DNA of 64,000 bases from Clostridia bacterium (GCA_017549105.1 JAFYVN010000011.1:248001-312000), one strand, 5' to 3'. Counted from the stretch's first letter, positions 27,930 through 36,628 are shown. The notes: generated by a model not told the origin, from the sequence alone. A program made the numbers and translations.

Positions 27930-28649
27930 TCAAACTCCATAGAAGTATCTTTTAATGTTTTCGGCATCGGGATAGTTAATTTCATCAATCGCCCTGATTA
28001 CTTTGTCGGCATCATATTCCAAGTCAATCGTATCAATTTCAATACTTTCGTTTTCTAAATTCACGATACCTGCTCGTGCGATATTTTTATCAAGGGCAGG
28101 ACATCCGAGCGAACCGACATTTATGTAAAATTTATCGCCTTTGCAAATGTTTCTGTTATGGTTGTGACCGTATAAAACAATATCGCATTTAACATTAGAA
28201 AACATCTTTTTCAAGTCATTTTCATCAGGATTCATTTTGCCGTTGATATAATGACCGTCACAATCCATACAGTAGTGCAGAACGGACAAAGTGTAACCTT
28301 CAGATTTTATATTAACCCTATATGGTAAATTTCTGAGAAAGTCAACTGATTCTTTTGACAACAAACTATGTTCCCATTTGTGATGTTTCATTTCCTCATA
28401 ACCCATATGTTCTTCATTGGGATATTCGGTTGGCATTTCATCGAGCAGGTATTTTTCGTGATTTCCTCGCACAGCAATCAAATTAGGAATCTGCATCAGA
28501 TATTGTACTGTTTCTTCGGGATAAGGTCCGATTCCGATTATATCTCCGCAACAAATAATCTTATCACATTGCAGTTCTTGCAATTTTTCTACAATAACTT
28601 TAAGCGCAACGAGATTGTTATGTATATCTGTAATTACTCCTAATTTCAT
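27930..28649 (-). CDS. Calcineurin-like metallophosphoesterase
   Basis: A 239-residue phosphoesterase with all metal motifs: VITDIHNN, CCGDIIGIGPYP, AVRGNHEKYL, VLHYCMD, LYGHNHNRN. The family includes ApaH-like and YfcE-like phosphodiesterases; the length and the GDIIGIGPYP motif fit the DUF2436/YfcE-like cytoplasmic group. ATG 28649 is preferred because AGGTGA lies five bases upstream. First gene of the cargo operon; a promoter is visible at 28707-28735. Different group from the chromosomal phosphoesterase at 15153. Confidence 0.88.
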   Translation of the reverse strand: MKLGVITDIHNNLVALKVIVEKLQELQCDKIICCGDIIGIGPYPEETVQYLMQIPNLIAVRGNHEKYLLDEMPTEYPNEEHMGYEEMKHHKWEHSLLSKESVDFLRNLPYRVNIKSEGYTLSVLHYCMDCDGHYINGKMNPDENDLKKMFSNVKCDIVLYGHNHNRNICKGDKFYINVGSLGCPALDKNIARAGIVNLENESIEIDTIDLEYDADKVIRAIDEINYPDAENIKRYFYGV

Positions 28650-28706
28650 GATTTTCACCTGCCACCTATATCAATTTCGACAAAATAGTTTTAAAGTGTT
28701 TTTATG

Positions 28707-28735
28707 ATTATATCACACGTATAGGTGTAAAACAA
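28707..28735 (-). promoter_or_regulatory. Promoter of the phosphoesterase-cupin operon
   Basis: On the minus strand TTGTTT, 17 bases, TATAAT, about 58 bases before the phosphoesterase ATG. The spacer contains the near-palindrome CACCTATACGTG. Confidence 0.6.
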
Positions 28736-28737
28736 CA

Positions 28738-28947
28738 TTATTTTCTTTTCACCCAAACAATATCATATCCCATAACATCAGCCATTTCGACTGCTTCGGA
28801 ATATCGCAGAGATCCTCGGCGGAGTTTGCCCGAAAAGTTAGGTACGCTGTCGCTCCAACCGTATTCAAACGAAAGTATATCAACGAGTTCACGCATTGTT
28901 AATCCTTCTTTGACGATGTAAGATTTGAGTTCATTTCGTATATCCAT
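28738..28947 (-). CDS. Small HTH-like protein
   Basis: A 69-residue protein: MDIRNELKSYIVKEGLTMRE, then a helix-turn-helix-like stretch and a C-terminus SLRYSEAVEMADVMGYDIVW typical of small phage and ICE repressor-like proteins (SinR/Cro resemblance). It is common on mobile elements of gut Firmicutes. AAGAGGTGATT precedes the start. Probably a DNA-binding regulator of the element; this rests on resemblance only. Confidence 0.62.
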   Translation of the reverse strand: MDIRNELKSYIVKEGLTMRELVDILSFEYGWSDSVPNFSGKLRRGSLRYSEAVEMADVMGYDIVWVKRK

Positions 28948-29476
28948 TAAATCACCTCTTTCATTTTTTATTTATGATGCACTGTTCAATATCGGTGCTG
29001 TTCATATTCGTTGTTTTGTGTGTTTGTTTGCAGTTTGGTGAATTGTCACACATTTCCGTGAACCGTGTTCGCTCTTGGGCGTATCGCTGTTCCGTATGGA
29101 TTTACATACAAAACCGCTAATTAATTCGCTGATTTCACATCCTTTCATAAATTAATCGCCGTTCTGCCCGAAGTTCGAGTTCCGACAGGCATTCCTCATA
29201 TCTCTATGGGCGCTGTGCCGTCAGCCTTTCAGCTGCGCTCGTTCTCTTTTGAGAGGTCATGGCGGTTTGTTCTCGTCGGCCGGTCATTCAATTGTATTTT
29301 TCCGTTACCCGTTGATTACATTTTAGCGAAAATGTTAGCTGTTTCCCGTATTTCCAAGAGGATGGAAAAATCAAAAAACACCTGCTACAAATGTAGCAAG
29401 TGCAATTACATATATTGAATTGTGTAGTAAGGTTGTGGTATAATCATCCCATAAGTTGAGAGGTAGGTGAAAGAGA
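28948..29476. other. Long intergenic region, no gene recognised
   Basis: About 530 bases between divergent genes. A 70-codon frame at 29206-29418 has no ribosome site or homology and is not called. The left part is GC-rich with scattered words such as CTTTTGAGAG and GGCCGGTC; small imperfect repeats (GCTAATTAATTCGC and ATAAATTAATCGC) occur around 29120-29160. The only clear element is the promoter at 29415-29444. A regulatory or replication-related role for the rest cannot be shown. Confidence 0.4.
29415..29444 (+). promoter_or_regulatory. Promoter of the transglutaminase-methyltransferase gene
   Basis: TTGAAT, 18 bases, TATAAT, followed by AGGTAGGTGAAAG before the ATG at 29477. Confidence 0.7.
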
Positions 29477-30886
29477 ATGAACATCAAAACATTGATTAAA
29501 ACTCTTCCTTTGCAGACTAATCCCCAGAAATACGAACAGTTTGTAAAAGAACTTGATTACAAAAAACTGCTTGCAGAGGATCCGGTAGAAATCAGAGATA
29601 AATACTATCTTGATAATGAGGAGTTGGTTGAAACTGATTTAGCCCATACTTCTGCTTACCGTGAACTGCATCAAAAGCTTAATAAAAAGTACAAACTTTC
29701 TGAAATTGCTACTGCTGATACCGATTTTGAAAAAGTTATTCAGATATTGAATTGGCTTACACAAAATACTTTTTATAACGGTGCAACTCTCAATTATATG
29801 ACAGATAATTCACTGGATATTTTGAAACGCTCCTTTGGCAAAACCTTTAAGTATGCACTCAATTGCAGATTAAAAGCAATTTCTTTTGCTGACTGTCTTG
29901 TTGCTGTCGGCATCAGTGCATATCCTGTTTGTATGTGCTCCTCTGTATTGAAAAACTGCCATTTTACCTGCCAAGCATATATAGGTGAACTTGATAAATG
30001 GTGTGTTTTTGACCCTTCGTTTGGCTGTTGTTTTGCCGATAGAGGCGGAAACCCTATTGATATTTTTGAAATGAGAGAAATGTTTTTGCAGGGTGAAGAG
30101 CCTGTTGTTAACGGATATAATTTTAATGGTACAACGGAATGTTTTGATGTTTATGTTAATGCTTTTCTGAAAATGTGTGTTTCTAATCTTTCAACTTGGC
30201 ACGATAATTCTATGGATAGAAGAAATAAAAAGAAATGGTCTGACAAAAAGAGATTTAACGGTAAAATTCCGAACGAAAAACCGCTTGAGACAAATAAAAT
30301 ATCTAAACATTATGACATTTTAATAAGCGAAGGCAATGACCCTGTACACGATCCCGCACCACTAAAAGCACATATGGACAAGTGGGACGGTCAGAAATTC
30401 ATTGATAAAATGCAATTATCAAAAGATAAAACTGTTCTTGAAATAGGCGTTGGAACCGGTAGACTTGCTGTTCGCACCGCTCCACTTTGTAAAGGATTTT
30501 ACGGTATTGATATTTCAACTGAAACAATAAAAACTGCAATAAACAATCTGAAAAAACATACCAATGTAAACTTTATATGCGATGATTTTATGACATATAA
30601 TTTTGAAATCACCTTTGATGTTATATATTCTTCGCTTACATTTATGCATATAAAAGAAAAGCAAACTGCTATTAACAAAATTCAGCGATTACTTAAAACC
30701 GGCGGTTTGTTTGTGCTGTCAACAGATAAAAACCAAGATAGATTTATTGATATTGGTTCAAATAAAATAGAAGTTTATCCTGATACTCCCGAAGCAATTT
30801 TACAGTGCATCAACAACTCCGGTTTAAAAGTGCTCGAACATTATGAAACTGAATTTGCAAATATATTTGTTTGTATAAATGAATAA
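29477..30886 (+). CDS. Transglutaminase-like domain fused to SAM-dependent methyltransferase
   Basis: A 469-residue two-domain protein. The N-terminal half is transglutaminase/papain-like: Cys in FADCLVAVGISAYPVC, His in KNCHFTCQAYI and Asp in KWCVFDPSFG give the Cys-His-Asp order of the family. The C-terminal part (from about residue 275) is a class I methyltransferase: glycine loop TVLEIGVGTGRLAVRTAP, FYGIDIS acidic end, then FDVIYSSLTFMHI. Both domains occur singly in cargo of Clostridia; in one polypeptide they may process and modify the same substrate. Own promoter and terminator. No sign of a frameshift joining two genes, but an old fusion is possible. Confidence 0.8.
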   Translation: MNIKTLIKTLPLQTNPQKYEQFVKELDYKKLLAEDPVEIRDKYYLDNEELVETDLAHTSAYRELHQKLNKKYKLSEIATADTDFEKVIQILNWLTQNTFYNGATLNYMTDNSLDILKRSFGKTFKYALNCRLKAISFADCLVAVGISAYPVCMCSSVLKNCHFTCQAYIGELDKWCVFDPSFGCCFADRGGNPIDIFEMREMFLQGEEPVVNGYNFNGTTECFDVYVNAFLKMCVSNLSTWHDNSMDRRNKKKWSDKKRFNGKIPNEKPLETNKISKHYDILISEGNDPVHDPAPLKAHMDKWDGQKFIDKMQLSKDKTVLEIGVGTGRLAVRTAPLCKGFYGIDISTETIKTAINNLKKHTNVNFICDDFMTYNFEITFDVIYSSLTFMHIKEKQTAINKIQRLLKTGGLFVLSTDKNQDRFIDIGSNKIEVYPDTPEAILQCINNSGLKVLEHYETEFANIFVCINE

Positions 30887-30892
30887 GGTCTT

Positions 30893-30921
30893 CTGCTCTC
30901 ACACCTGTGAGGGCAGTTTTT
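30893..30921 (+). terminator. Intrinsic terminator
   Basis: CTGCTCTC ... GAGGGCAG followed by TTTTTC. Nearly the same hairpin ends the araC-type gene at 33657. Confidence 0.85.
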
Positions 30922-31049
30922 CTTTGCTGTCATTCAACGGGAATTTCATATTTCCTTGATTATTTTGATTTGCAGATATGAAAATTGTGAGATTATTGTA
31001 TTTACATTATTCTTGTGATAAAATTTCAATCAGAAAGACGGGTGATGTT

Positions 31050-31973
31050 ATGCAATCTCTGATTTCAAAAATATTTATGTCAACATTGCGTTTAATTTTT
31101 CATTCACCGTTATCCGACAGTTCAAAGCTGTCCGACAATGCGGCAAAGCTGACGAAAGATAAAAAATCAAAATACAAGCCCTCAAAAAACTTTATACATT
31201 CAAAACATACAACCGACGGTGTGAAATATGAAAAGCTCATAAACCGTAATTGCAAAACAGAGAAAATCATACTGATGATTCACGGCGGCGGTTTCAAAAT
31301 TGAACTGAACGATTTTTACCGTAGGCTCGCCGAAAAATACAGTAAAATGTTTTGCGGGGCAACGGTTATAAATATTGATTACGGAAGATTTCCCGAACAT
31401 CAGCTCCCGTCGCAGATGCACGATGTTGTAAAGGTTTATCTTCATCTGCTTAATGAAGGTGTCAATAATTCCGATATTGTTATCATTGGCGACAGCGCGG
31501 GTGCAACTCTTGCAATGACATCATCTTTGTGGCTTCGGGATAACGGTTATCCCATGCCGAATCACATTGTCTGTTTTTCATTGTGGGCGGATGCAACATC
31601 AAGCGGCGACTCAAGAATTACAAATGCATATACTGACCCGTTTTACGGAATAGCAAAACATAAAAAGATTGAAGATAATCTTCACCTGCTCAGAAGAATT
31701 TCAAAATATGTTCTTAATGTTGACAGAACTGACCCGTATGTTTCACCATTGTTCGGCAGTTTTGAAAACTTCCCGAAGGTCACTCTGATATGCGGCACCG
31801 CAGAGCTTGATGAAAGCGATAACGACAGAGTTTATGAAAAACTGAAAACCGTTGGCGTTGATGCAGAGCTTCATAAATTTGAAGGAATGTGCCATTGCTT
31901 CCAACTGTTTTCGTTTTTACCCGAAAGCAAAACCGTATACCAAATTGTGAAAAGAAGAATAGCGGAGGAATAA
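31050..31973 (+). CDS. Alpha/beta-hydrolase, HSL/Aes-type esterase
   Basis: About 307 residues. Motifs of the hormone-sensitive-lipase esterase group: oxyanion-hole HGGGF, nucleophile elbow GDSAG, later an acidic residue in CGTAELDESDND and the catalytic His in GMCHCFQLF. It would hydrolyse short acyl esters in the cytoplasm. MQSLISKIFM at 31050 is the chosen start, preceded by GGGTGAT; the frame upstream lacks a site. It is followed by the kinase gene after two bases and the AraC gene, forming a three-gene operon. Confidence 0.88.
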   Translation: MQSLISKIFMSTLRLIFHSPLSDSSKLSDNAAKLTKDKKSKYKPSKNFIHSKHTTDGVKYEKLINRNCKTEKIILMIHGGGFKIELNDFYRRLAEKYSKMFCGATVINIDYGRFPEHQLPSQMHDVVKVYLHLLNEGVNNSDIVIIGDSAGATLAMTSSLWLRDNGYPMPNHIVCFSLWADATSSGDSRITNAYTDPFYGIAKHKKIEDNLHLLRRISKYVLNVDRTDPYVSPLFGSFENFPKVTLICGTAELDESDNDRVYEKLKTVGVDAELHKFEGMCHCFQLFSFLPESKTVYQIVKRRIAEE

Positions 31974-31975
31974 CA

Positions 31976-32917
31976 ATGAAAATTCTCGATAACGGCAACA
32001 AGCATTTATTACCCATAATTCCACAGCTTGTTTCAGAAAAGCTCAACAAGAAAGTTTCGGATATAAAATTTATCGGCGGAGGCAGCTACGGCAGAGTTTA
32101 TAAAACATCTCTTTCTAACGGTGAAACAATCGCTGTCAAAGCATACAGAGTTCAGGGTTCGCAATATGAAGAAGCTCAGCAACTCAATCTTCTTTCCGCA
32201 AACACAACCGTAAAAATGCCAGAAGTTCTTTTCACTTATGAAGATGAAGAAACTGCAATTTTAGCTATGACCTTTGTTGAAGGGCAGAATGTACTGAATC
32301 CGTTGTTCTTATTAAAAAGTAAAAGTCAGAAGCAGAAATTTGCCAACGATGTTGTTTCGGGTATGCTCCAATGGCACAGCGTTACAAATGACAAATTCGG
32401 CGAGTTATCAAATCCCAAATATGATACCTGGCTTGAATACTATAAAGAAGAAAAGCAGGAGCCTTGGCTTGCCGGTTTGAAAGAATTGAGCAAAAAAGGA
32501 AAGTTCAGCAAGAAAAATTTGAAACTTCTCTGTGAAGCAACTGAGATTTTTAATAATCTTCCCGAAGAAAACTCATCTCCCGTTCTCATTCACAGCGACC
32601 TCAACATAATGAACATAATGGCTGACCCCCAAACATTAAAACTCACAGCCTTCATTGACCCTTGCGCTTGTATGTGGGCAGAGAGAGAATACGATTTGTT
32701 CCAACTTCGTAATATGTGGGGCGATGCCTATGGTTTATACGAGACATACAAACAAAAATATAAATTATCCGAATATGCGGATTTCAGAGTTGCTTATTAC
32801 GGTGCAATGAATGAAGCACATTGCCGTTTGGGTGGCGGTCTGATTATGCCGCTTTGGGAAGTTTTATGCAACAATCGTCTGAAAAAAGAAATGAAAAAGC
32901 TGAAAGAAAAGATGTGA
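31976..32917 (+). CDS. APH/fructosamine-kinase-like phosphotransferase
   Basis: A 313-residue protein with the aminoglycoside-phosphotransferase fold: FIGGGSYGRVYKTSL nucleotide loop, AVKAYR catalytic Lys, IHSDLNIMNIM (catalytic Asp of the HxDxxxxN motif) and TAFIDPCA (metal Asp). It could be a small-molecule kinase (sugar, choline or antibiotic); there is no direct sign of drug resistance. The start at 31976 follows GGAGGAA and lies two bases after the esterase stop. Operon partner of the esterase and AraC genes. Confidence 0.85.
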   Translation: MKILDNGNKHLLPIIPQLVSEKLNKKVSDIKFIGGGSYGRVYKTSLSNGETIAVKAYRVQGSQYEEAQQLNLLSANTTVKMPEVLFTYEDEETAILAMTFVEGQNVLNPLFLLKSKSQKQKFANDVVSGMLQWHSVTNDKFGELSNPKYDTWLEYYKEEKQEPWLAGLKELSKKGKFSKKNLKLLCEATEIFNNLPEENSSPVLIHSDLNIMNIMADPQTLKLTAFIDPCACMWAEREYDLFQLRNMWGDAYGLYETYKQKYKLSEYADFRVAYYGAMNEAHCRLGGGLIMPLWEVLCNNRLKKEMKKLKEKM

Positions 32918-32921
32918 TTCA

Positions 32922-33647
32922 ATGAACATAGGCGAACTCGTAACCGTCAAGACGATAGAGAAAAACACTCTTGAAAAACACACGCCTTACAGCGCAGAAA
33001 TCCGTTTGTTTTCCTGCGTTCAGCAAGGCGATATTGATTCGCTGATGATGCAAATCAAAAATCTTGATTCTCTTATTGTTATGGGCAAAATGTCTGACAA
33101 TGAGTTGATGCAGCATAAATATATGGCAGTCATCGCAATCACTCTCGCAACCAGATATGCAATACAAGGCGGACTTAATGAAAGCAAAGCCTATGAATTT
33201 TCGGACAGAGTAATTAAAACGATTGATTCGCTTGCGGACAAAAATGAAATATTTATGTGTCTCGGTATTGAGATATTAAAACTGACGCAGGATGTGAAAA
33301 AGAATAAGAAGCAACCTGAATTTTCTCCGCATATTAGAAATTGTATCAAATATATAAACGAAAACCTGGGTGAAAAAATAAGTGTTTCTGCTGTTGCAGA
33401 GCATTGCGGAATTTCCGCCGATTATCTGTCGCAGATTTTCAAAAGGGAAATAGGAGAAAATCTCAGCTCATATATTTTGAGACAAAAACTTGAAAAGGCT
33501 AAAAGCTTGCTTCTTAACGGAGTATCATCAAAAGAAATATGCATTGAAGTCGGTTTTTCTTCACAGGCATATTTTGTAACGGCGTTTAAAAGGTTTTACA
33601 ATATGACACCATCGGAATATATTAAAATAACCAGAAATAACGCATAA
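32922..33647 (+). CDS. AraC-family transcriptional regulator
   Basis: A 241-residue regulator. C-terminal AraC DNA-binding domain with two helix-turn-helix motifs: SAVAEHCGISADYLSQIFKR and KEICIEVGFSSQAYFVTAFK, then FYNMTPSEYIK. The N-terminal part (YSAEIRLFSCVQQGDIDSLM ... ATRYAIQGGLNESKAYEF) is the helical domain seen in many Clostridia AraC proteins beside two-component-like systems. It begins four bases after the kinase stop and probably controls the esterase-kinase operon or other element genes. Confidence 0.9.
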   Translation: MNIGELVTVKTIEKNTLEKHTPYSAEIRLFSCVQQGDIDSLMMQIKNLDSLIVMGKMSDNELMQHKYMAVIAITLATRYAIQGGLNESKAYEFSDRVIKTIDSLADKNEIFMCLGIEILKLTQDVKKNKKQPEFSPHIRNCIKYINENLGEKISVSAVAEHCGISADYLSQIFKREIGENLSSYILRQKLEKAKSLLLNGVSSKEICIEVGFSSQAYFVTAFKRFYNMTPSEYIKITRNNA

Positions 33648-33656
33648 AGGTTTTAT

Positions 33657-33683
33657 CTGCTCTCCTTGTGAGGGCAGTTTTTT
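33657..33683 (+). terminator. Intrinsic terminator
   Basis: CTGCTCTC, five-base loop, GAGGGCAG, TTTTTT. Confidence 0.88.
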
Positions 33684-33775
33684 CATTCAATAACTGTAAA
33701 TTTACCGAAAAATCGACACAAAGTACCACAAAACGGACAGCAAATGCTATATAATTGAGATAAAGGAGTGATAAT

Positions 33776-34594
33776 ATGTACTTAAAATTAACAATACAAG
33801 AACGACTGAAAGATCTGAGATCAGAACAAAAACTGACGCTTGAACAGCTTGCCGAGAAAACAGGTATTTCCAAATCTGCACTCGGCAAATATGAAACAGA
33901 AGAATACAAGGATATGAGTCCGTTCAACCTTGTAACACTCGCAAATTTCTACGGTGTTTCAACCGATTATCTGCTCGGTCTGACTGAACAAAAAAATCAC
34001 CCGAATGCAGACATCAATAATCTGCATCTGAGTGATGATATGATTGATTTACTTGAAAGCGGTAAGATTAACACAAGGCTGCTTTGCGAAATTGCAACCC
34101 ACGAGGATTTCAGAAGATTTTTGACTGATATTGAAATCTATGTTGACCGAATTGCCGATATGAGAATCAACGATTTGAACGCTGTACTTGGTGTTGTGCG
34201 AAATGCGGCAATGGAGAAATGTTCCGATGAAAACGATTTGTATGTCAGAACATTGGAGCTGGCACAAGTTGATGAAGATGAATATTTCAGCCATGTGATA
34301 CATAAAGACCTTGACCGAATTATCAGCACAATCCGTGAAAACCATAAAACCGACAGAACAACGGCGGACACTGTTTCACCTGCGGCAGATGCACAAAAAC
34401 AGTTGCAGGATGCGTTGAATTTTGAAGGCAGCGACGAAGAAAAGAAGGTCAGAATGTATCTCAACTCCCTCGGCATAGACTATGACTCGCTCACAAAAGA
34501 GGAGCTTGTAACACAAATAAATATCCTCAAAAAATCAAAGCATATGAAAAGTCCGTATAGTCAAAGAGGGAAAACCAGAAAGAAACGCAAATGA
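33776..34594 (+). CDS. XRE-family (HTH_3) regulator with long C-terminal region
   Basis: A 272-residue protein. Residues 5-70 are a Cro/CI-type helix-turn-helix: RLKDLRSEQKLTLEQLAEKT, SKSALGKYETEE, LVTLANFYGVSTDYLLGLTE. The remainder is helical and charged with a basic tail (RGKTRKKRK); its role may be dimerisation or ligand sensing. AAAGGAGTGATA precedes the ATG. As a free-standing repressor on the element it could govern excision or mobilisation genes; no operator is identified. Confidence 0.87.
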   Translation: MYLKLTIQERLKDLRSEQKLTLEQLAEKTGISKSALGKYETEEYKDMSPFNLVTLANFYGVSTDYLLGLTEQKNHPNADINNLHLSDDMIDLLESGKINTRLLCEIATHEDFRRFLTDIEIYVDRIADMRINDLNAVLGVVRNAAMEKCSDENDLYVRTLELAQVDEDEYFSHVIHKDLDRIISTIRENHKTDRTTADTVSPAADAQKQLQDALNFEGSDEEKKVRMYLNSLGIDYDSLTKEELVTQINILKKSKHMKSPYSQRGKTRKKRK

Positions 34595-34610
34595 GAAAAG
34601 CAGGATGCTA

Positions 34611-34646
34611 ATAAAAAGCGTCAAGGAACATAATGCTCCCTGACGC
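34611..34646 (-). terminator. Terminator of the ubiquitin-like operon
   Basis: On the minus strand GCGTCAGGGAGCATTATG and TTCCTTGACGC form a stem with TTTTTATT behind it, 14 bases after the DUF6527 stop. Confidence 0.75.
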
Positions 34647-34659
34647 CGGTTTGTGAAAG

Positions 34660-35004
34660 CTATTTGCAAAAACGATTAAAGAATGTTCTTTTCTTTTTTC
34701 GTCGTTTCTTTATAGGCTTCGTGTGTTTTTCCTCATTGTCAACCCAAACAATCTTATTGTTACGGATAAAATAATGGGATTTACATTTATACTGATAGTT
34801 GCCGATTGAAGGAGAAAGAGTTACTTCACCATCATAAGAAAACTTCCAATGTTCTGGCGCAAGAGGTAAAACCACCTTTTCTCCGCATCCGCAAGCACAC
34901 TTGTGAACAACGACATTACAATCAAGACAAATATACAAAACCCCTTCTTCCAGTTCACCAGGAATTCGGTGAACAAAAGCGTTTTTCATTTCGTATATTC
35001 TCAT
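34660..35004 (-). CDS. DUF6527-family protein of a ubiquitin-like operon
   Basis: A 114-residue protein with a Cys/His pattern typical of DUF6527: VVHKCACGCGEKVVLPL, then LSPSIGN and CKSHYFIRNN. The HxCxCGCG and CxSHY motifs suggest a zinc site. It overlaps the ThiF gene by four bases (ATGA), so it is the third gene of the multi-ubiquitin/E1 operon. DUF6527 proteins recur beside such genes in bacteria; whether it conjugates, removes or reads the ubiquitin-like tag I cannot say. The basic tail KKRRKKKRTFF is unusual. Confidence 0.82.
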   Translation of the reverse strand: MRIYEMKNAFVHRIPGELEEGVLYICLDCNVVVHKCACGCGEKVVLPLAPEHWKFSYDGEVTLSPSIGNYQYKCKSHYFIRNNKIVWVDNEEKHTKPIKKRRKKKRTFFNRFCK

Positions 35005-36185
35005 TTGAACTCCCCGTCATTCGTATTGTAGATGCGATTTTGATATGGACATAAATCTTGATAAAAGCCGCAGTGCTTTTTCCATTTTATAACTGCCATT
35101 AGGGCACAAAATGCATTCAGCTCTGCTGTTTGAATGTTGCTTTTATACAACTCGTCACCAGTTACAGGGTCAAAGGAAATGTTGTTTTTTACCGTTTCTT
35201 CGTCTGCTTCGCTTGTTGTATTTCCTAAACAACACGAGGTGATTCTTGCCATACCTAGCAATTCTCTTTTGTTTTCAGAAATATCGATGCCGGTATCTAC
35301 AAAAGCGATACAATAATACATCAATTTCTCAATGATTATTCGCTTATGTTCTCCTGTATCCATACACAAGAAAACAAAATCAAGGGAACTCAACTCTTGG
35401 ACGTTTTCTTCAGTAACAAATACAGGATGGGATGATATTCCCGTGTGCATATGTCCGTAAGTTTCCGCAAAATAGTCGGTTTTTTTGCGTGAATCCTCTA
35501 GAACTTCTTTGCAGGGAGCACCAGGAGCACGAAATGCATTATGCTGACAAAACACATCTCCATCATACAAATGAATTTCAGAAACCGGGGTTTTAGCAAC
35601 CTGGTCAAGAACATATGAACCTGTACCACCCAAACCTATAATACCGATTCTTTGGTTTTTAAGTTTGTCTGTAATATCCGAAATTGCGGCACGAGATGCA
35701 TTGGTATCTGCATAAACAAAAACACTATTATCGTCTTCTGCTATACGTTTAAACGTAGCTGCAGTTACTGTCGCATCAACCGCTTGAGCTTCTGATTGAA
35801 GAATGGTGATATACCTTACAAACTTTTCGTAGTAATTATGATAACCACCTTGTGGCTTGTTTGAAAAGGAGAAATTCACCTTTATACCATCAATTGATTT
35901 TTCAGAGAAGTTTTCTAAAATCAACCCTGATATTGGTTGACCATTTGCGCAGTAAGGTTGCGTGCCTTGAAAATAGATTACGTGAGCTATGCCTGAGTTT
36001 TGGTACTGTACGATATCTCCTCTCATTAAAAGAGGAGATATCAGTTTTCCGTACTGAATGGTTATGTCTTTATCAAGGTAAGGTATATTGTGAACAATCG
36101 CACTACCGCCCTTGATTTCAATCTCATAACCCTCATCACGAAGGTGTTTAAGGTCAGAATTAAGACTTATCACTCTTGCCGACAT
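35001..36185 (-). CDS. E1-like ThiF-family adenylyltransferase with DUF6791 N-terminus
   Basis: A 394-residue protein. The N-terminal 160 residues fit DUF6791; residues 178-390 are a ThiF/E1 adenylation domain: nucleotide loop GIIGLGGTGSYVLDQ (181-195), IHLYDGD (acidic end of the second strand), conserved FRAPGAP, FLCMDTGEHKR, FVDTGID. A Cys pair at 318-319 (TSCCLG) is a candidate for the thioester site. E1 enzymes activate the C-terminus of a ubiquitin-like protein with ATP; the partner is encoded just upstream with a 26-base overlap. No separate E2 is in the operon, so the N-terminal domain or DUF6527 may take that role. AAGGAA lies nine bases before the start. Confidence 0.88.
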   Translation of the reverse strand: MSARVISLNSDLKHLRDEGYEIEIKGGSAIVHNIPYLDKDITIQYGKLISPLLMRGDIVQYQNSGIAHVIYFQGTQPYCANGQPISGLILENFSEKSIDGIKVNFSFSNKPQGGYHNYYEKFVRYITILQSEAQAVDATVTAATFKRIAEDDNSVFVYADTNASRAAISDITDKLKNQRIGIIGLGGTGSYVLDQVAKTPVSEIHLYDGDVFCQHNAFRAPGAPCKEVLEDSRKKTDYFAETYGHMHTGISSHPVFVTEENVQELSSLDFVFLCMDTGEHKRIIIEKLMYYCIAFVDTGIDISENKRELLGMARITSCCLGNTTSEADEETVKNNISFDPVTGDELYKSNIQTAELNAFCALMAVIKWKKHCGFYQDLCPYQNRIYNTNDGEFK

Positions 36186-36510
36186 TGAACACCATTCCTT
36201 CCTTTACCCAGACAGAACGACCCTTTGTCAAAGTTCCCTTTGGGTTACTGCTCGGCCCGTTAGAATATGCCACAGTATAAATTGTATTAGGGTTTGTAAG
36301 GGTTGTTCCATAAGCAAGTTTTACGATTTCCTCATAAGAAAGCTGCTCTACATGAGGTAGAAGCATTTTTTCTTCGCCATTTACAAGAACGGTAATTCTG
36401 TTGGGATGCTCTGGCTTGCTCGGATGTTCTGGGTGAATAGGATGTTCAGGATGAATAGGATGCTCTGGATGATTGGGCTTTTGCTGCCCGTTTTTGTTTT
36501 GAGAAAACAT
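36160..36510 (-). CDS. Multi-ubiquitin-domain (ubiquitin-like) protein
   Basis: A 116-residue protein: His/Pro/Glu repeats at the N-terminus (units of HPEHPI, about residues 14-36), then one beta-grasp ubiquitin-like domain of the bacterial multi-ubiquitin family (ITVLVNGEEKMLL, LSYEEIVKLAYG, YTVAYSNG, GTLTKGRSVWVKEGMVFNV) ending GKSDKS. It lacks a C-terminal Gly-Gly; the family usually ends this way. It is the presumed substrate of the E1-like enzyme. Its ribosome site is locked in a hairpin (36517-36552), so translation is probably controlled. Confidence 0.88.
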   Translation of the reverse strand: MFSQNKNGQQKPNHPEHPIHPEHPIHPEHPSKPEHPNRITVLVNGEEKMLLPHVEQLSYEEIVKLAYGTTLTNPNTIYTVAYSNGPSSNPKGTLTKGRSVWVKEGMVFNVGKSDKS

Positions 36511-36516
36511 ATACGT

Positions 36517-36552
36517 TTCTCCTTTCTATAAAATGTATTTATAAAAGGAGAA
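36517..36552 (-). promoter_or_regulatory. Hairpin that buries the ribosome site of the ubiquitin-like gene
   Basis: On the minus strand TTCTCCTTTTATAAA pairs with TTTATAGAAAGGAGAA (one-base bulge, loop of about five). The AAAGGAG ribosome site, eight bases before the ATG, is wholly inside the stem. This is the layout of an RNA thermometer or another translational switch. Confidence 0.6.
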
Positions 36553-36628
36553 AAGCTCGGTTTTACTTTCTGACAACAAATATCATTAAGTGTTGAACAA
36601 AAATAATTTTAAAATTCTTTTGAACTAC

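Noticed and set aside
29206..29418. 70-codon frame in the long gap before the methyltransferase gene
   Set aside because: No ribosome site, no recognisable features, and it overlaps the promoter region.
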